64,000 nucleotides of DNA. Origin: Nitrosospira multiformis. GTDB lineage: Bacteria; Pseudomonadota; Gammaproteobacteria; Burkholderiales; Nitrosomonadaceae. The notes under the pieces were generated by a model. It did not search any database. It saw nothing but the letters and a program-made list of their open reading frames with translations, and was not told the origin of the DNA. Numbering within the stretch: the first letter of the stretch is position 1; each line of letters begins with the position of its first letter. This document shows positions 46,574 through 55,530 of this stretch, one piece after another. The stretch spans positions 79,803 through 143,802 of the forward strand of contig NZ_FOCT01000010.1 of the NCBI RefSeq assembly GCF_900110185.1, written 5' to 3'. Both the position numbers and the translations under genes were made by a program.

Positions 46574-46608
46574 CCGGTGGAAGCGAAGCTCCACCGGTTT
46601 CCTTTTTT
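46574..46608 (+). terminator. intrinsic terminator after hsp20
   Basis: A hairpin of about 10 bp with one bulge (CCGGTGGAAGC with GCTCCACCGG, GAA loop) is followed by a T-rich tract (TTTCCTTTTTT). Confidence 0.8.
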
Positions 46609-46631
46609 GGATCGGCGTTCTTTCCACTTGG

Positions 46632-46680
<49 letters not shown>

Positions 46681-46773
46681 ATCTCATTCTCATCCCTCAG
46701 CCTGTTTCCAGCTGCCGAAAGGCATAAGGAAGTAGGGGATAAGGCGTAGAGGGTAAAGAGTACAGAGACTTTT

Positions 46774-48279
46774 TCAGAAGTTTTTTACACGAACCCGATA
46801 GTTCAGAACATTATGGCCACCGGCAGGAACAACCACTTTCCATTCCGCCATATTCGAAGAAACCCTGCTGTGTGCTTGCGATTCGGATACCACCTGCCAA
46901 TCCCCGGGTATTGGTTCCCGCATCGTCACGGTGACAGTTTCTTTCCGGGCATTGCGCAAAAGAATCTCAAATGCGCTTTCGAACGTGTTCCCCTCCCGCG
47001 AGTCTTTCAGTCCTTCTCCCGCCAACTTCAGGAAATCCGTCTGTTTTCTTTCCGCTGTTACATCGAATGCATTTCCCGGTTTCAGCCGGACAATTTCACC
47101 TGCAGCCGAATGATCCACCTGATCCTCACCCACAAACTGGATATGGCCGCGTGAGTCTTTTTTATATATTCTTGCTATTCCTGCAGGCAGGGGAATTCCC
47201 AGTCCTTCTCCCTTGTTCCTGAATTCGAGGAATACCGACGGCTTCAGCTTCTGCCCTATATCAGCATATTTCCCGGAGTAGTAATAATCGGAACCCGTCA
47301 AGACCAGTTCCTTCTTCACCGATATGCGGGTTGCAGACATCAGCCCTACCTGCCTGATCTGGTTCTCCGCCAGCGTTATGGGGCGATCGAGGGTATAGAG
47401 GTGATATTCAAGCAGCGGCTCCTGTTTCAGGTCGGTCGCCTCGGCCATTTTTGCCATGGCCATGACATGGCGGGGTACAGGCGCCCCTTGGCGCACCTGG
47501 TTGACATCCCCTGCAACCAGTTGCAAGGCAGCGTTCAGGTAGGTTGTTCCACTTTGATTGGTTATGGTCGCCCAGCCCTGAATATCCGCATGGTCCTCGC
47601 GCTCATTCAATTCCACTGCATAATCCGCTCGCCAGGATAACCCCGTTGTCAAATAGGAAAGCTCCAGGTCCTGCTCGCCGGCAACCGGATTGACGAAGGA
47701 AATAGCCAGACTGGGCTTGTCCTGTAATCTCGCGGGAACAGCGGGGAAAGCCAATCGGTCCAGATGGGGGTTGCCGATTTCAACTCGATCCGCATACTTG
47801 AACACTCCGCCGTTATGTGCGGAAAGTACTATAGCGGTCTCTCTACTCTCCTTCCCTGTCGCTGGAATCGCATGAATGACCGTTACTTCCCTGCCGATGT
47901 ATCGCTCCAGCAGCTTTCCAGGGGTTAACAGATCGAGGTCTAAACTCAGGTCCTGTACGCGAAATCCACGGAAATGGGCAGGATTACGCAATCGTGCCGT
48001 TTCCGGACGTATTTGCTTTGCAACATCAAGCCAGATGAGTTGATTGAAATCGCGCGCGAGACCGAGGTGGCGCGTATCTTTTATCAAACCCAGATTATTG
48101 CCATAAATCGTGATGGCAACCTCTTTCTGCTGCGAAGTATCAGCAATTCTTTCATCTTTCCCGGCAGGTAGTCCCGCCATGCTGTACGCAGAGAACAGGA
48201 TAAAGATCAACCCGCACGCAAGCGACATCATATGATCCATTAATATTTTCCGCATTATGTTTTTCGCATAAATTGTCAT
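46774..48279 (-). CDS. DUF4139-containing exported protein
   Basis: The 501-residue protein has a hydrophobic signal segment (MMSLACGLIFILFSAYSMAG), so a start at 48279, 48255 or 48240 all give an exported product. The last one has GGAAA eight bases before it. The main body shows the DUF4139 region: DLELSYLTTGLSWRADYAVEL, GWATITNQSGTTYLNAALQLVAGDVN and a C-terminal domain with VTVTMREPIPGDWQVV. The family is of unknown function and occurs on the envelope side of the membrane. It is monocistronic here. Confidence 0.85.
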   Translation of the reverse strand: MTIYAKNIMRKILMDHMMSLACGLIFILFSAYSMAGLPAGKDERIADTSQQKEVAITIYGNNLGLIKDTRHLGLARDFNQLIWLDVAKQIRPETARLRNPAHFRGFRVQDLSLDLDLLTPGKLLERYIGREVTVIHAIPATGKESRETAIVLSAHNGGVFKYADRVEIGNPHLDRLAFPAVPARLQDKPSLAISFVNPVAGEQDLELSYLTTGLSWRADYAVELNEREDHADIQGWATITNQSGTTYLNAALQLVAGDVNQVRQGAPVPRHVMAMAKMAEATDLKQEPLLEYHLYTLDRPITLAENQIRQVGLMSATRISVKKELVLTGSDYYYSGKYADIGQKLKPSVFLEFRNKGEGLGIPLPAGIARIYKKDSRGHIQFVGEDQVDHSAAGEIVRLKPGNAFDVTAERKQTDFLKLAGEGLKDSREGNTFESAFEILLRNARKETVTVTMREPIPGDWQVVSESQAHSRVSSNMAEWKVVVPAGGHNVLNYRVRVKNF

Positions 48280-48372
48280 GATAGGAAATGGAGAAAGGAG
48301 GCACTCTTACATAGGGCCTGTTAATGGGGTAAGGGGTAAGGCGCAACGCCGGGGAAAATGAAAGGCGAGAGG

Positions 48373-51078
48373 CTAGCGCACCTGAGAATCGGTTGCCGGG
48401 AGACCGAGATAACCTTGCGCAACCCGGTAATATATCCCGCGCAGCGGCTTCCCTTCCCGCTCGATCTTCAATTCCCTGATCGGGCCTGGCTGCACCAGCA
48501 GCGGAGTAATGTTATCGTTGCCATCGATGTCATGCTCGAGCTGATGCGTTTTCATTCCAAACAGAATAATGGGACGATCCGTCGGGGGTTCCGAGGGGTA
48601 CCAGAAATCATACATGGCCGCGCTCTGCAGGAACATGTTGCGTCCGCGAATATCCAGCGGTTCGCTTTTATCGTTATAAAATGACAAGGAACTCGCGACT
48701 GACCATTTACTCATCCCCACTATAAGCGGTTTTTTTCCGGTCTGCTGCGCAACTTCTGCCGCAAGTCGTTCGACTTCACGCGTGGTTTCGCGCCAGAAGT
48801 AGTGTTCGCTGAAACCCACGTAGGGAATGCCAGGGATGCCCAGGACAACGTAATGGAGTGCCAATGCATAGAGAAGCATACAGATTCCTATGGTTGGTTT
48901 CCATGCTGCCCGCAAACGGCTTGCTACTTTGCTCCAGTTATCTGTCTGGCCCAACATCCACCCCATTGCCGGTAGAATCGCCAGCCAGACGGGCGCAGTC
49001 CAGTGGAATTTCGGCCAGCCGAACAGGCTGAGCCAGAAAAATACCGCAAGCGGCGCAATGGTGAACACCTGCATGAACAGGCGGCGCCTGCGTATCAGGG
49101 GGTTGACCGTTCGCTCATGGCGCACAACCAGCGCCATGAATGCTGCAACCAAACCAACCGGCGTCAGGACAAGCAGCATATGAAAGAAAAGCAGGTGCAA
49201 CGAAAACTTGTTGCCTATTCCCGTCGCGCGCTGGGACTGGTACATAATGGATGCCCAGTCGTTCTCCATATTCCAGGCAATAACGGGTGAAAACAGCAAT
49301 AGCGCAAGCGCTGCCGCAAGATAGGGCTCCGGTCGACGCAACCAGCGACGCAAACCCGGCTCGATCACTACAAACAGCAGCGCTGCAAGACCCAGCAGTG
49401 CTAGCGTGTATTTGGACAGAATACCTAATCCGAATGCAATGCCCATGCCCAGCCAGGCCCACCGCTGGTCTGCTATCAATGCCCGCTCCATGTAGTACAA
49501 GGTAGCTGCCCACGCAGCCATTAACGGAGCATCCGGCGTCATGAGCGTTGCGGTAACAAAGCCAAGGGGCAGCACGGTCAGCAAAAGGACAACCCGGATA
49601 CCGGTCGATTTGTCGTAGAGATTGCGCGAGAGGGCGTACAGATAACCCATTGTAATCAGGCCGCAGATGAAGGCGCCTATCCGTACTCCGAACTCGTTGT
49701 CACCGAAGATCGAGGTCCCGAACCAGATCAGCCAGGCCACCATGGGCGGATGATCGAAAAAGCTCAGGTCCATGTGCTGCGCGTAATTCCAGTAGTACGC
49801 TTCATCAGGGATTAGCTGCGCTATACCGATATAGATCAGGCGCAGTAGTACCGCAAACGCGACGATTCCGAACGAGGCGACGCGCCATCGGACATCCAGG
49901 GAGGACGGATTCTGTTTTAACGGAAATACGTAGAAAACCGAGCCCATATAAATAACGGCAACCGTGGCTGCAATAGCGGGAAATATCGCCAGCAGTGGCG
50001 GCATATGCCAACCGTGAACCAGGAAAGCCAGCACGCCTCCACGCATCAACAATGCGAACAACCCGACCGTCAGAAAACGCCCGAATTGCGACCACCGCAA
50101 GTATCCTTCATGGTTTAGATGAAAAGACCATTTGGAATTGAGCAAATAACTTACCGAGGCGGCGACAAAAAAACTCAGGATATGTGCCAGCGCAAGCCCT
50201 GCCCCGCTGCTCAACAACCATTGGAACAATAGCGCATCGACAAAAACGCCAAATAATCCTGCTGCTGCGGAGCGCCTGGTTATGCCCATCGAAACCGTGC
50301 CACCAGCCAGGGTCATCAGGCGCTGCAAATATGTCCATTGATGTGAAAACGACAGCTTTGACGCACCGTGGATCCGATCACGAAAGCAGATCGGCACTTC
50401 CACCACCCGAAGCTTGCCCTGCCCTGCCATGAGTAGTTCGAGCAATATCTTATATCCGCCCGCACGTTCCGCAACAGTTCCTGACAATTCACGGCGGAAT
50501 GCGAAAAATCCGGAGGTCGCATCGTTGATGTCACAAAGGGAACGGGCAAGCCAGCCACCGAGGCGGGACAGCCACTGCCGGTACAGCGGCCGGCCCTCCG
50601 TACTGCCACCAGGCACATAACGACTCCCGACTGCGACGTCATGACTCCCATCCAATATCGGCGCGATCAGCGCGGGCAATCGCTCGGGCGGATGACTCAA
50701 GTCCGCATTCATCACGACAATAACATCTCCTCGCGCCGATACCGCGCCGACCAGAATTGAACACGTGAGATCGGGTTTTTCCCGGCGTTCGATCAATCTT
50801 ACGTTGCCGCAATTTTCCCATTCGCGGACTTTTTCCGGCGTTCCATCGCATGAACCATCGTCCACAAAGATGATTTCGAAACTTCCCTCCGGCAAATCAA
50901 GCGCGGATAGTCTGGTCAGTAACGGATCGATATTGTCGGCCTCGTTGAGTGTGGGAACGATTACCGAAAACTGAATGGAATCTGCCGGGCGGAAGCTTGA
51001 AGGATGGAGTGATGCCGAGGGAAACGAACGCAAAGACAGGAAGCCGGATGCTTCCGGCGATGTAGGTAAAGAACTCAC
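48373..51078 (-). CDS. fused GT2-GtrA-PMT glycosyltransferase
   Basis: This 901-residue protein combines three parts. Residues 36-270 are a DPM1-type GT2 domain (FSVIVPTLNEADNIDPLL, IIFVDDGSCDGT, NADLSHPPERLPAL), which should make polyprenyl-phosphate mannose or glucose. Residues 280-390 are a GtrA-like four-helix membrane unit that flips such lipids. Residues 400-880 are a GT-C/PMT (ArnT-like) multi-span domain with DEAYYWNYAQHMDLSFFDHPP. One chain could therefore build, flip and use a sugar donor. The acceptor (lipid A, protein or exopolysaccharide) cannot be told. Confidence 0.92.
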   Translation of the reverse strand: MSSLPTSPEASGFLSLRSFPSASLHPSSFRPADSIQFSVIVPTLNEADNIDPLLTRLSALDLPEGSFEIIFVDDGSCDGTPEKVREWENCGNVRLIERREKPDLTCSILVGAVSARGDVIVVMNADLSHPPERLPALIAPILDGSHDVAVGSRYVPGGSTEGRPLYRQWLSRLGGWLARSLCDINDATSGFFAFRRELSGTVAERAGGYKILLELLMAGQGKLRVVEVPICFRDRIHGASKLSFSHQWTYLQRLMTLAGGTVSMGITRRSAAAGLFGVFVDALLFQWLLSSGAGLALAHILSFFVAASVSYLLNSKWSFHLNHEGYLRWSQFGRFLTVGLFALLMRGGVLAFLVHGWHMPPLLAIFPAIAATVAVIYMGSVFYVFPLKQNPSSLDVRWRVASFGIVAFAVLLRLIYIGIAQLIPDEAYYWNYAQHMDLSFFDHPPMVAWLIWFGTSIFGDNEFGVRIGAFICGLITMGYLYALSRNLYDKSTGIRVVLLLTVLPLGFVTATLMTPDAPLMAAWAATLYYMERALIADQRWAWLGMGIAFGLGILSKYTLALLGLAALLFVVIEPGLRRWLRRPEPYLAAALALLLFSPVIAWNMENDWASIMYQSQRATGIGNKFSLHLLFFHMLLVLTPVGLVAAFMALVVRHERTVNPLIRRRRLFMQVFTIAPLAVFFWLSLFGWPKFHWTAPVWLAILPAMGWMLGQTDNWSKVASRLRAAWKPTIGICMLLYALALHYVVLGIPGIPYVGFSEHYFWRETTREVERLAAEVAQQTGKKPLIVGMSKWSVASSLSFYNDKSEPLDIRGRNMFLQSAAMYDFWYPSEPPTDRPIILFGMKTHQLEHDIDGNDNITPLLVQPGPIRELKIEREGKPLRGIYYRVAQGYLGLPATDSQVR

Positions 51079-51473
51079 GTAGCTGCTTTTCTTGTACGGA
51101 GACGGGTCACAGTTTCTGTTTGCAATCCGTCAGATGATGGTTTCACAATTACGAAACATGCGGAAGGGTAGCACAATTCGTGCAAGAACGCCTGGATGCT
51201 GAATGATTAAGATGACGGCAAGCACAAACGCCGACAAGAATCACAATTGCTGGTTCGATTGCACCTTGAAGCGGACTGCCGCGTCGCGTGAAGCCGGTAC
51301 ATTCGTTGTAGGGCACTGATATCCACAAAAATTCCCGCCTTTAACCAGTTTGACTACGGGGCAGATACAGCGCTGAGCTCACGAATTTTGGCATGCCTTT
51401 TCCATATTTCTTAGGGGTATGCTAGTATTAAGTTGGAATTAAATTTTTATTTAATCTATTAAGGGAGGTATCG
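51079..51473. other. 395-bp intergenic region between divergent genes
   Basis: The stretch separates the glycosyltransferase gene (minus) and the TIGR04073-like gene (plus), so it must hold both promoters. The last 60 nt before the plus gene are AT-rich. I could not single out a convincing -35/-10 pair. Confidence 0.4.
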
Positions 51474-51920
51474 ATGAAAAATATGTTGAAAACGCTAATG
51501 ATACTGTCTGCATTATTATTTGTTTCGCCACAAGCAGCGTTTGCACACAGCTATGCGGAAGGTGTGGGCGACAAGCTTGCGCATGGCCTCGCCAACACGG
51601 TCACAGGCATAGGCGAAGTGCCGAAGAACATCATGATAGGAACCAACGAGAAGGGACTTGGCTACGGACTTACCGCTGGCCTGCTTACAGGTATCGTGCA
51701 CGGTATCGGCCGCACATTGACGGGCGCGGTAGACTTGGTCACATTTGTCATTCCAACCAAACCCCTTATCTATCCCGACTATATCTGGAAAGACTGGGAT
51801 AGGGAGACACACTATCATCCTGACTGGAAATTGAGCACGGATGAGCCCAAGGAGAAATCCTATCGGCAGCCTGCCGGGTCTTATGAGCAGCAGCCGCCTG
51901 CGGATCAACGTTATCAGTAA
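51474..51920 (+). CDS. exosortase system-associated protein (TIGR04073-like)
   Basis: The 148-residue protein has a signal peptide (MLKTLMILSALLFVSPQAAFA) and then YAEGVGDKLAHGLANTVTGIGEVPKNIM, cited as residues 28-55. Next come a glycine-rich hydrophobic segment with GLTAGLLTGIVHGIGRTLTGAVDLVTF and IPTKPLIYPDYIWKDW. This layout is that of TIGR04073, a family seen in genomes with exosortase. No PEP-CTERM tail is present on the protein itself and no exosortase gene lies in this window. A strong ribosome binding site (GGGAGG) precedes the start and a terminator follows. Confidence 0.85.
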   Translation: MKNMLKTLMILSALLFVSPQAAFAHSYAEGVGDKLAHGLANTVTGIGEVPKNIMIGTNEKGLGYGLTAGLLTGIVHGIGRTLTGAVDLVTFVIPTKPLIYPDYIWKDWDRETHYHPDWKLSTDEPKEKSYRQPAGSYEQQPPADQRYQ

Positions 51921-51939
51921 TTCCTCCTGCTGTCGCATT

Positions 51940-51974
51940 CCATAGAAAGGGAGCTTCGGCTCCCTTTTCTATGG
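51940..51974 (+). terminator. intrinsic terminator with UUCG tetraloop
   Basis: A near-perfect 15-bp stem (51940-51954 with 51959-51974) closes on a UUCG loop. The 3' arm contains TTTT. It lies 20 nt after the TIGR04073-like stop codon. Confidence 0.85.
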
Positions 51975-52041
51975 AAAACCAATGTATTTCTGAATAAATG
52001 AATGGGCATACCGCAATTCCTGATCGACCGCAGCCTCTCTG

Positions 52042-53199
52042 ATGCACCTCGGCAACCTCCCAAAAGAAAATCCGGGCGTACTCACCCGATTCAACTTCGT
52101 TGGATTCAGTCCCCCCTCCAGTCTGCAAATGAAGCATAATATTCTCGCTCGCCGACCCAGCGATTTGAATGCCGGCTGGGCACAACGGGTAGTGAATTGT
52201 CATTTTTCCCATGTAACGGTATCCAGGGTAGATCTGGTTTCCGTCGATATAGGAACGACGACACGGGTTCGGATTGCGGTTGAACATGATGGTCCGGGAA
52301 CGATCTCGCGCAAGTGGTTTGTAAAATTACCTTCGCTGGCCTGGCGGCCAAGGCTGATTACTGCATTGCCAGGGTTGCTTCATACTGAAACCCGCTTCTA
52401 CAATGAAACGGCACAAGCGGTGCCCATTGCCGTACCCGGTTTTCTCGCGGGTCAGAGTAAACCCGGTAAGGGTGCGACGCTGGTTTTGAATGATGTGACT
52501 GAATCCGGCGCTACTGCCGGCAACCCCGATGATGCACTTACGGCTGATCGCGCCGCACTTGTCATCAAACAGTTGGCCCGGCTGCATGCCCGCTTCTGGA
52601 ACAAATTCGATCTCATGCAGAAATATGCCTGGCTGGCGGGTCCCATACGCCAACTCGAAGATCACCTGGGGACTGCGCTTGCCGTTCCGCTGATGAAGCG
52701 GGGGCTCCGGCAGGCGGAAAAACTCATACCCTCCCCCCTTCATGCGCCTGCTATAAATTATGCTCACCAGCGCCGGCGCGCCATGCGCTTTCTTTCGGGG
52801 CGGCCGCAGACACTCGTTCATCATGATTGTCATCCCGGCAATCTGTTCTGGAACCAATCTCAACCGGGTCTTCTCGACTGGCAACTCGTGCGTTTTGGCG
52901 AAGGCATTGGTGATGTCGCTTATTTTCTTGCTACCGCCCTTACGCCCGAGGTGCGGCGAAATCATGAGGCAAATCTGCTGGCTATCTATGCCGAAGAGCT
53001 CACGAACTGTGGCATCGAAAATATTGACAGCGAGATATTGAAGCAGAGATACCGTGCTCACCTCGTTTATCCCTTCGAAGCAATGGTTGTGTCGCTTGCT
53101 GTCGGCGGAATGATAAAACCGGAAACCAACCGCGAACTGATTGGTCGCGTTGCCACCGCCGTGAACGACCTCGATGCTTTTGCGGCAATCCCGCTATAA
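52042..53199 (+). CDS. APH/ecdysteroid-kinase-like phosphotransferase
   Basis: The 385-residue protein has the kinase-fold catalytic loop TLVHHDCHPGNLFWNQ (with HxDxxxxN) and the metal-binding LLDWQLVRFGEGIGDVAYFL. Its N-terminal lobe has RKWFVKLP and RFYNETAQAVPIAVP. These fit small-molecule kinases of the choline/aminoglycoside/EcKL type. The substrate is unknown. A start at 52129 (MKHNILARRPSDLNAG) is an alternative to 52042. Neither has a good ribosome binding site. Confidence 0.82.
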   Translation: MHLGNLPKENPGVLTRFNFVGFSPPSSLQMKHNILARRPSDLNAGWAQRVVNCHFSHVTVSRVDLVSVDIGTTTRVRIAVEHDGPGTISRKWFVKLPSLAWRPRLITALPGLLHTETRFYNETAQAVPIAVPGFLAGQSKPGKGATLVLNDVTESGATAGNPDDALTADRAALVIKQLARLHARFWNKFDLMQKYAWLAGPIRQLEDHLGTALAVPLMKRGLRQAEKLIPSPLHAPAINYAHQRRRAMRFLSGRPQTLVHHDCHPGNLFWNQSQPGLLDWQLVRFGEGIGDVAYFLATALTPEVRRNHEANLLAIYAEELTNCGIENIDSEILKQRYRAHLVYPFEAMVVSLAVGGMIKPETNRELIGRVATAVNDLDAFAAIPL

Positions 53200-53260
53200 C
53201 CCCTGCTGTCCGGAATAAAATTCACTCAGCGTTCGCAGATGGGGAGTTCAGGAGGTAATC

Positions 53261-53290
53261 ATGGAAGAACTGAAAGAAGTTGGTAAATGA
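53261..53290 (+). other. nine-codon open frame with canonical ribosome binding site
   Basis: GGAGG at 53251-53255 is five bases before an ATG that opens MEELKEVGK and then a TGA. It is either the 5' remnant of a lost gene or a leader peptide for the gene at 53482. A 7-bp inverted repeat (GCAGAGT with ACTCTGC, about 53356-53382) follows. Confidence 0.4.
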
Positions 53291-53481
53291 AGTTTTAATT
53301 CCTTAAACCAATGGTAGCAATCATTTAGAGCCTTGGCTGCTAACTTAGTCCGGCAGCAGAGTGCTATAACCGGAAACTCTGCATATTGCGATTTCACTTT
53401 TGCCGCTCCCTTGTCTCTGGAAATTTACGTTACACTGTCTGCACTCAGGGCAGCAGTTCAATCCTTCAGCCTCCAGACATC

Positions 53482-54144
53482 ATGAATGACGATCTCAACA
53501 GCAGGCTCGAAGCAATCGATGCGGATTGCGAAAAAACAGCTAAAGCGGAACTTGACGAACTATTCGAAACTACGCCTTCCACAGCAGGTTCAACTTCGCG
53601 CGGTCCATCTCCTCAAGCGGCGGAGGCGATTTGGCTCAGGCTGATCGGATGCAAGGAGCAGGAGTTCATACAGGAAATAAGAACTGCGAAACAGAAGAAG
53701 ATCGGTGGGAACTCTATGGGCGCGGCCGGGGAAGCGAAGTCTGTAGAGAAAGCAATCAATGACCTATTGGCGGATGAACGATACCTCGCACGCATGCGCG
53801 ACTTTTATGCACAGGTGGCTGGGGAAACAGTTTCGGAAACTTCACAAGCGCAAGCAAAGCGCCTGGATCTTATCGATACCACTTATCGAACGGGGGTCGA
53901 GAATGCACTTCGGCGAGCGCGGGAGAACGTTCTCTCCGAACTGAAATTGAACCGCGTAAGCAAGGAGGACGATGCTGCTTTTCTCTCGCAATGGAAACAA
54001 TACTCGACTCTGAGTCCCTGGCGAGCAATCTGGACAATCGTCCTGCTAAGCTTGACGTCATATCTTATCGCATTCATCATTGCCAGCGAGGCGTTTAGAG
54101 CGCTACTGGAGCGCTTTGGCTGGTCTACCGGGACGGGGATGTGA
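53482..54144 (+). CDS. hypothetical protein with C-terminal membrane anchor
   Basis: I choose the start at 53482 (MNDDLNSRLEAIDADCEKTA); the 32 upstream codons look unrelated. The 220-residue product is highly charged and helical in its first 180 residues (RMRDFYAQVAGETVSETSQAQAKRLD) with some coiled-coil character. It ends in one strong membrane segment (IWTIVLLSLTSYLIAFIIAS) followed by a short tail. It thus resembles a tail-anchored cytosolic protein. I do not recognise a family. It is convergent with the CigR-like gene. Confidence 0.6.
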   Translation: MNDDLNSRLEAIDADCEKTAKAELDELFETTPSTAGSTSRGPSPQAAEAIWLRLIGCKEQEFIQEIRTAKQKKIGGNSMGAAGEAKSVEKAINDLLADERYLARMRDFYAQVAGETVSETSQAQAKRLDLIDTTYRTGVENALRRARENVLSELKLNRVSKEDDAAFLSQWKQYSTLSPWRAIWTIVLLSLTSYLIAFIIASEAFRALLERFGWSTGTGM

Positions 54145-54227
54145 AAAATAGCCGACGGAACCTGCATAACCGGATCAATCCCGAGCGATATCGATTCCTC
54201 CGAACTGCAAGCGCCGCTACATTGCAT

Positions 54228-54728
54228 TCAATGCATTGCATTCAAATCCTGGATTGCGTCGATGACCATTCCGGTTCCCACCGCAATCAGAAGTATGTCA
54301 ATTCCAACCCGAACGTAACGGTAGCCGGGGGCAGGATAGCCCAGTTGCTGCAGTAAAACGGGAGGCAAGTCATAAAAAACAACCTCGCGTGGTAACGGAT
54401 AACCCGTTCTCCATCTCTTCGCCTGTCCCGGCGGCATGCAACCGTTATATTTTTTTGCCAAACCGGGGGGACAATGGCCGCGCTGCAAACGCGGTGCATA
54501 ATAGTTGTGGACAATAGCGCGCTGCCGGTCATCAAAATAGTAATGGCCGTGACTGTTGCCACCTCTGGGGTTTTTCCCGTCCTTGCCTTTGTTCCACTTT
54601 TTTCCTTCGTGACCGTGCCGACCAGGATGACCGTCATCTCTCCACTTATCAGCCGATACAGGCGGGGAGATCAAAAACATCGAGAGAGCAAAAGCCGGAG
54701 CCAGGAATGCCAGAAATATTTTTTGCAT
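54228..54728 (-). CDS. CigR/RcnB-like secreted protein
   Basis: The 166-residue protein has a signal peptide (MQKIFLAFLAPAFALSMFLI, cleavage near VSA). A His, Lys and Gly-rich region follows (HPGRHGHEGKKWNKGKDG). Then come the family motifs RAIVHNYYAPR and CPPGLAKKYNGCMPPGQAKRW, and a final YVRVGIDILLIAVGTGMVIDAI. This pattern occurs in CigR-type proteins and related RcnB domain proteins. Metal binding by the His-rich part is possible. Function here is unknown. Confidence 0.82.
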   Translation of the reverse strand: MQKIFLAFLAPAFALSMFLISPPVSADKWRDDGHPGRHGHEGKKWNKGKDGKNPRGGNSHGHYYFDDRQRAIVHNYYAPRLQRGHCPPGLAKKYNGCMPPGQAKRWRTGYPLPREVVFYDLPPVLLQQLGYPAPGYRYVRVGIDILLIAVGTGMVIDAIQDLNAMH

Positions 54729-54775
54729 AATTATCCGGAGAAATCATAAGCTTGCGACGCGAAAGCTCGCAAGGA

Positions 54776-55399
54776 TCAATTCTCGAGCCAACTGTCCAGT
54801 CTCGGGCGGAAATCCTCAAATGAACAATAGCCTCTGGTCAATACCGCGTAATCCGTATCCTCCTGCCCGACCATAGCGGGAAATCCGTGCACGCCCCACT
54901 GGCGGACCTTTTGAAAATGGACAAGCGTCAACTCCTTTACGGCCTCGGATTCGAATACCTGAGAGAAAAGTAGCCCATCCAGCCCTGCAACAACAGCCAA
55001 TCGTTCCAGTACCTCTTGCCGGGTCACATCCTGTTGATCGACATAGAACGCAGACTGAATGGTCTTGAAAAATGGGAATACTGAATCGGAACTGATCCGG
55101 GAAGCGGCGATAACTGCGCGGCTTGCAGGTTCCGTATCGTAGATAAAGCCTTCCGGCATCGCGCCTTCGAAGCTGAACGGCTGTCCTGTTGCACGCTGCA
55201 CGGCATGCCAATGATGGAGTATTTCCTCACGCTGTTGAGGAGGCAGGGGAGTTTTGGTTCCGGCGCGCAATCCGCCCAGCAATAACTCCATCCTCAGGCG
55301 ATCGCCATACTCCTGCCGCATTCTCTCGATCACGGGCGAAAATCCCCAGCACCAGGAACACATCGGGTCGGCGACATACCAGAGGATTTTTTCGTTCAT
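54776..55399 (-). CDS. DsbA-family thioredoxin-fold protein
   Basis: The 207-residue protein starts directly with the DsbA/FrnE-type segment MNEKILWYVADPMCSWCWGF, where C14-S-W-C17 is the redox motif. It lacks a signal peptide, so it is likely cytosolic. The helical insertion has EILHHWHAVQRATGQPF. The C-terminal RQWGVHGFPAMVG contains the cis-Pro (GFPA). This places it with DsbA-like oxidoreductases close to 2-hydroxychromene-2-carboxylate isomerase and FrnE. Its redox partner is unknown. Confidence 0.88.
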   Translation of the reverse strand: MNEKILWYVADPMCSWCWGFSPVIERMRQEYGDRLRMELLLGGLRAGTKTPLPPQQREEILHHWHAVQRATGQPFSFEGAMPEGFIYDTEPASRAVIAASRISSDSVFPFFKTIQSAFYVDQQDVTRQEVLERLAVVAGLDGLLFSQVFESEAVKELTLVHFQKVRQWGVHGFPAMVGQEDTDYAVLTRGYCSFEDFRPRLDSWLEN

Positions 55400-55530
55400 G
55401 AGGGTAACACCCGAGATCGCTTAGACTGATCGGGTTCAGGAAAGCAATGTTCGGTCGCGCTCTGAACCGCCGCGCGTATTTTTTCCGGTTGAACGTCAGT
55501 CACCGGAAGAAAACGGAGAAAGAAACCGGC

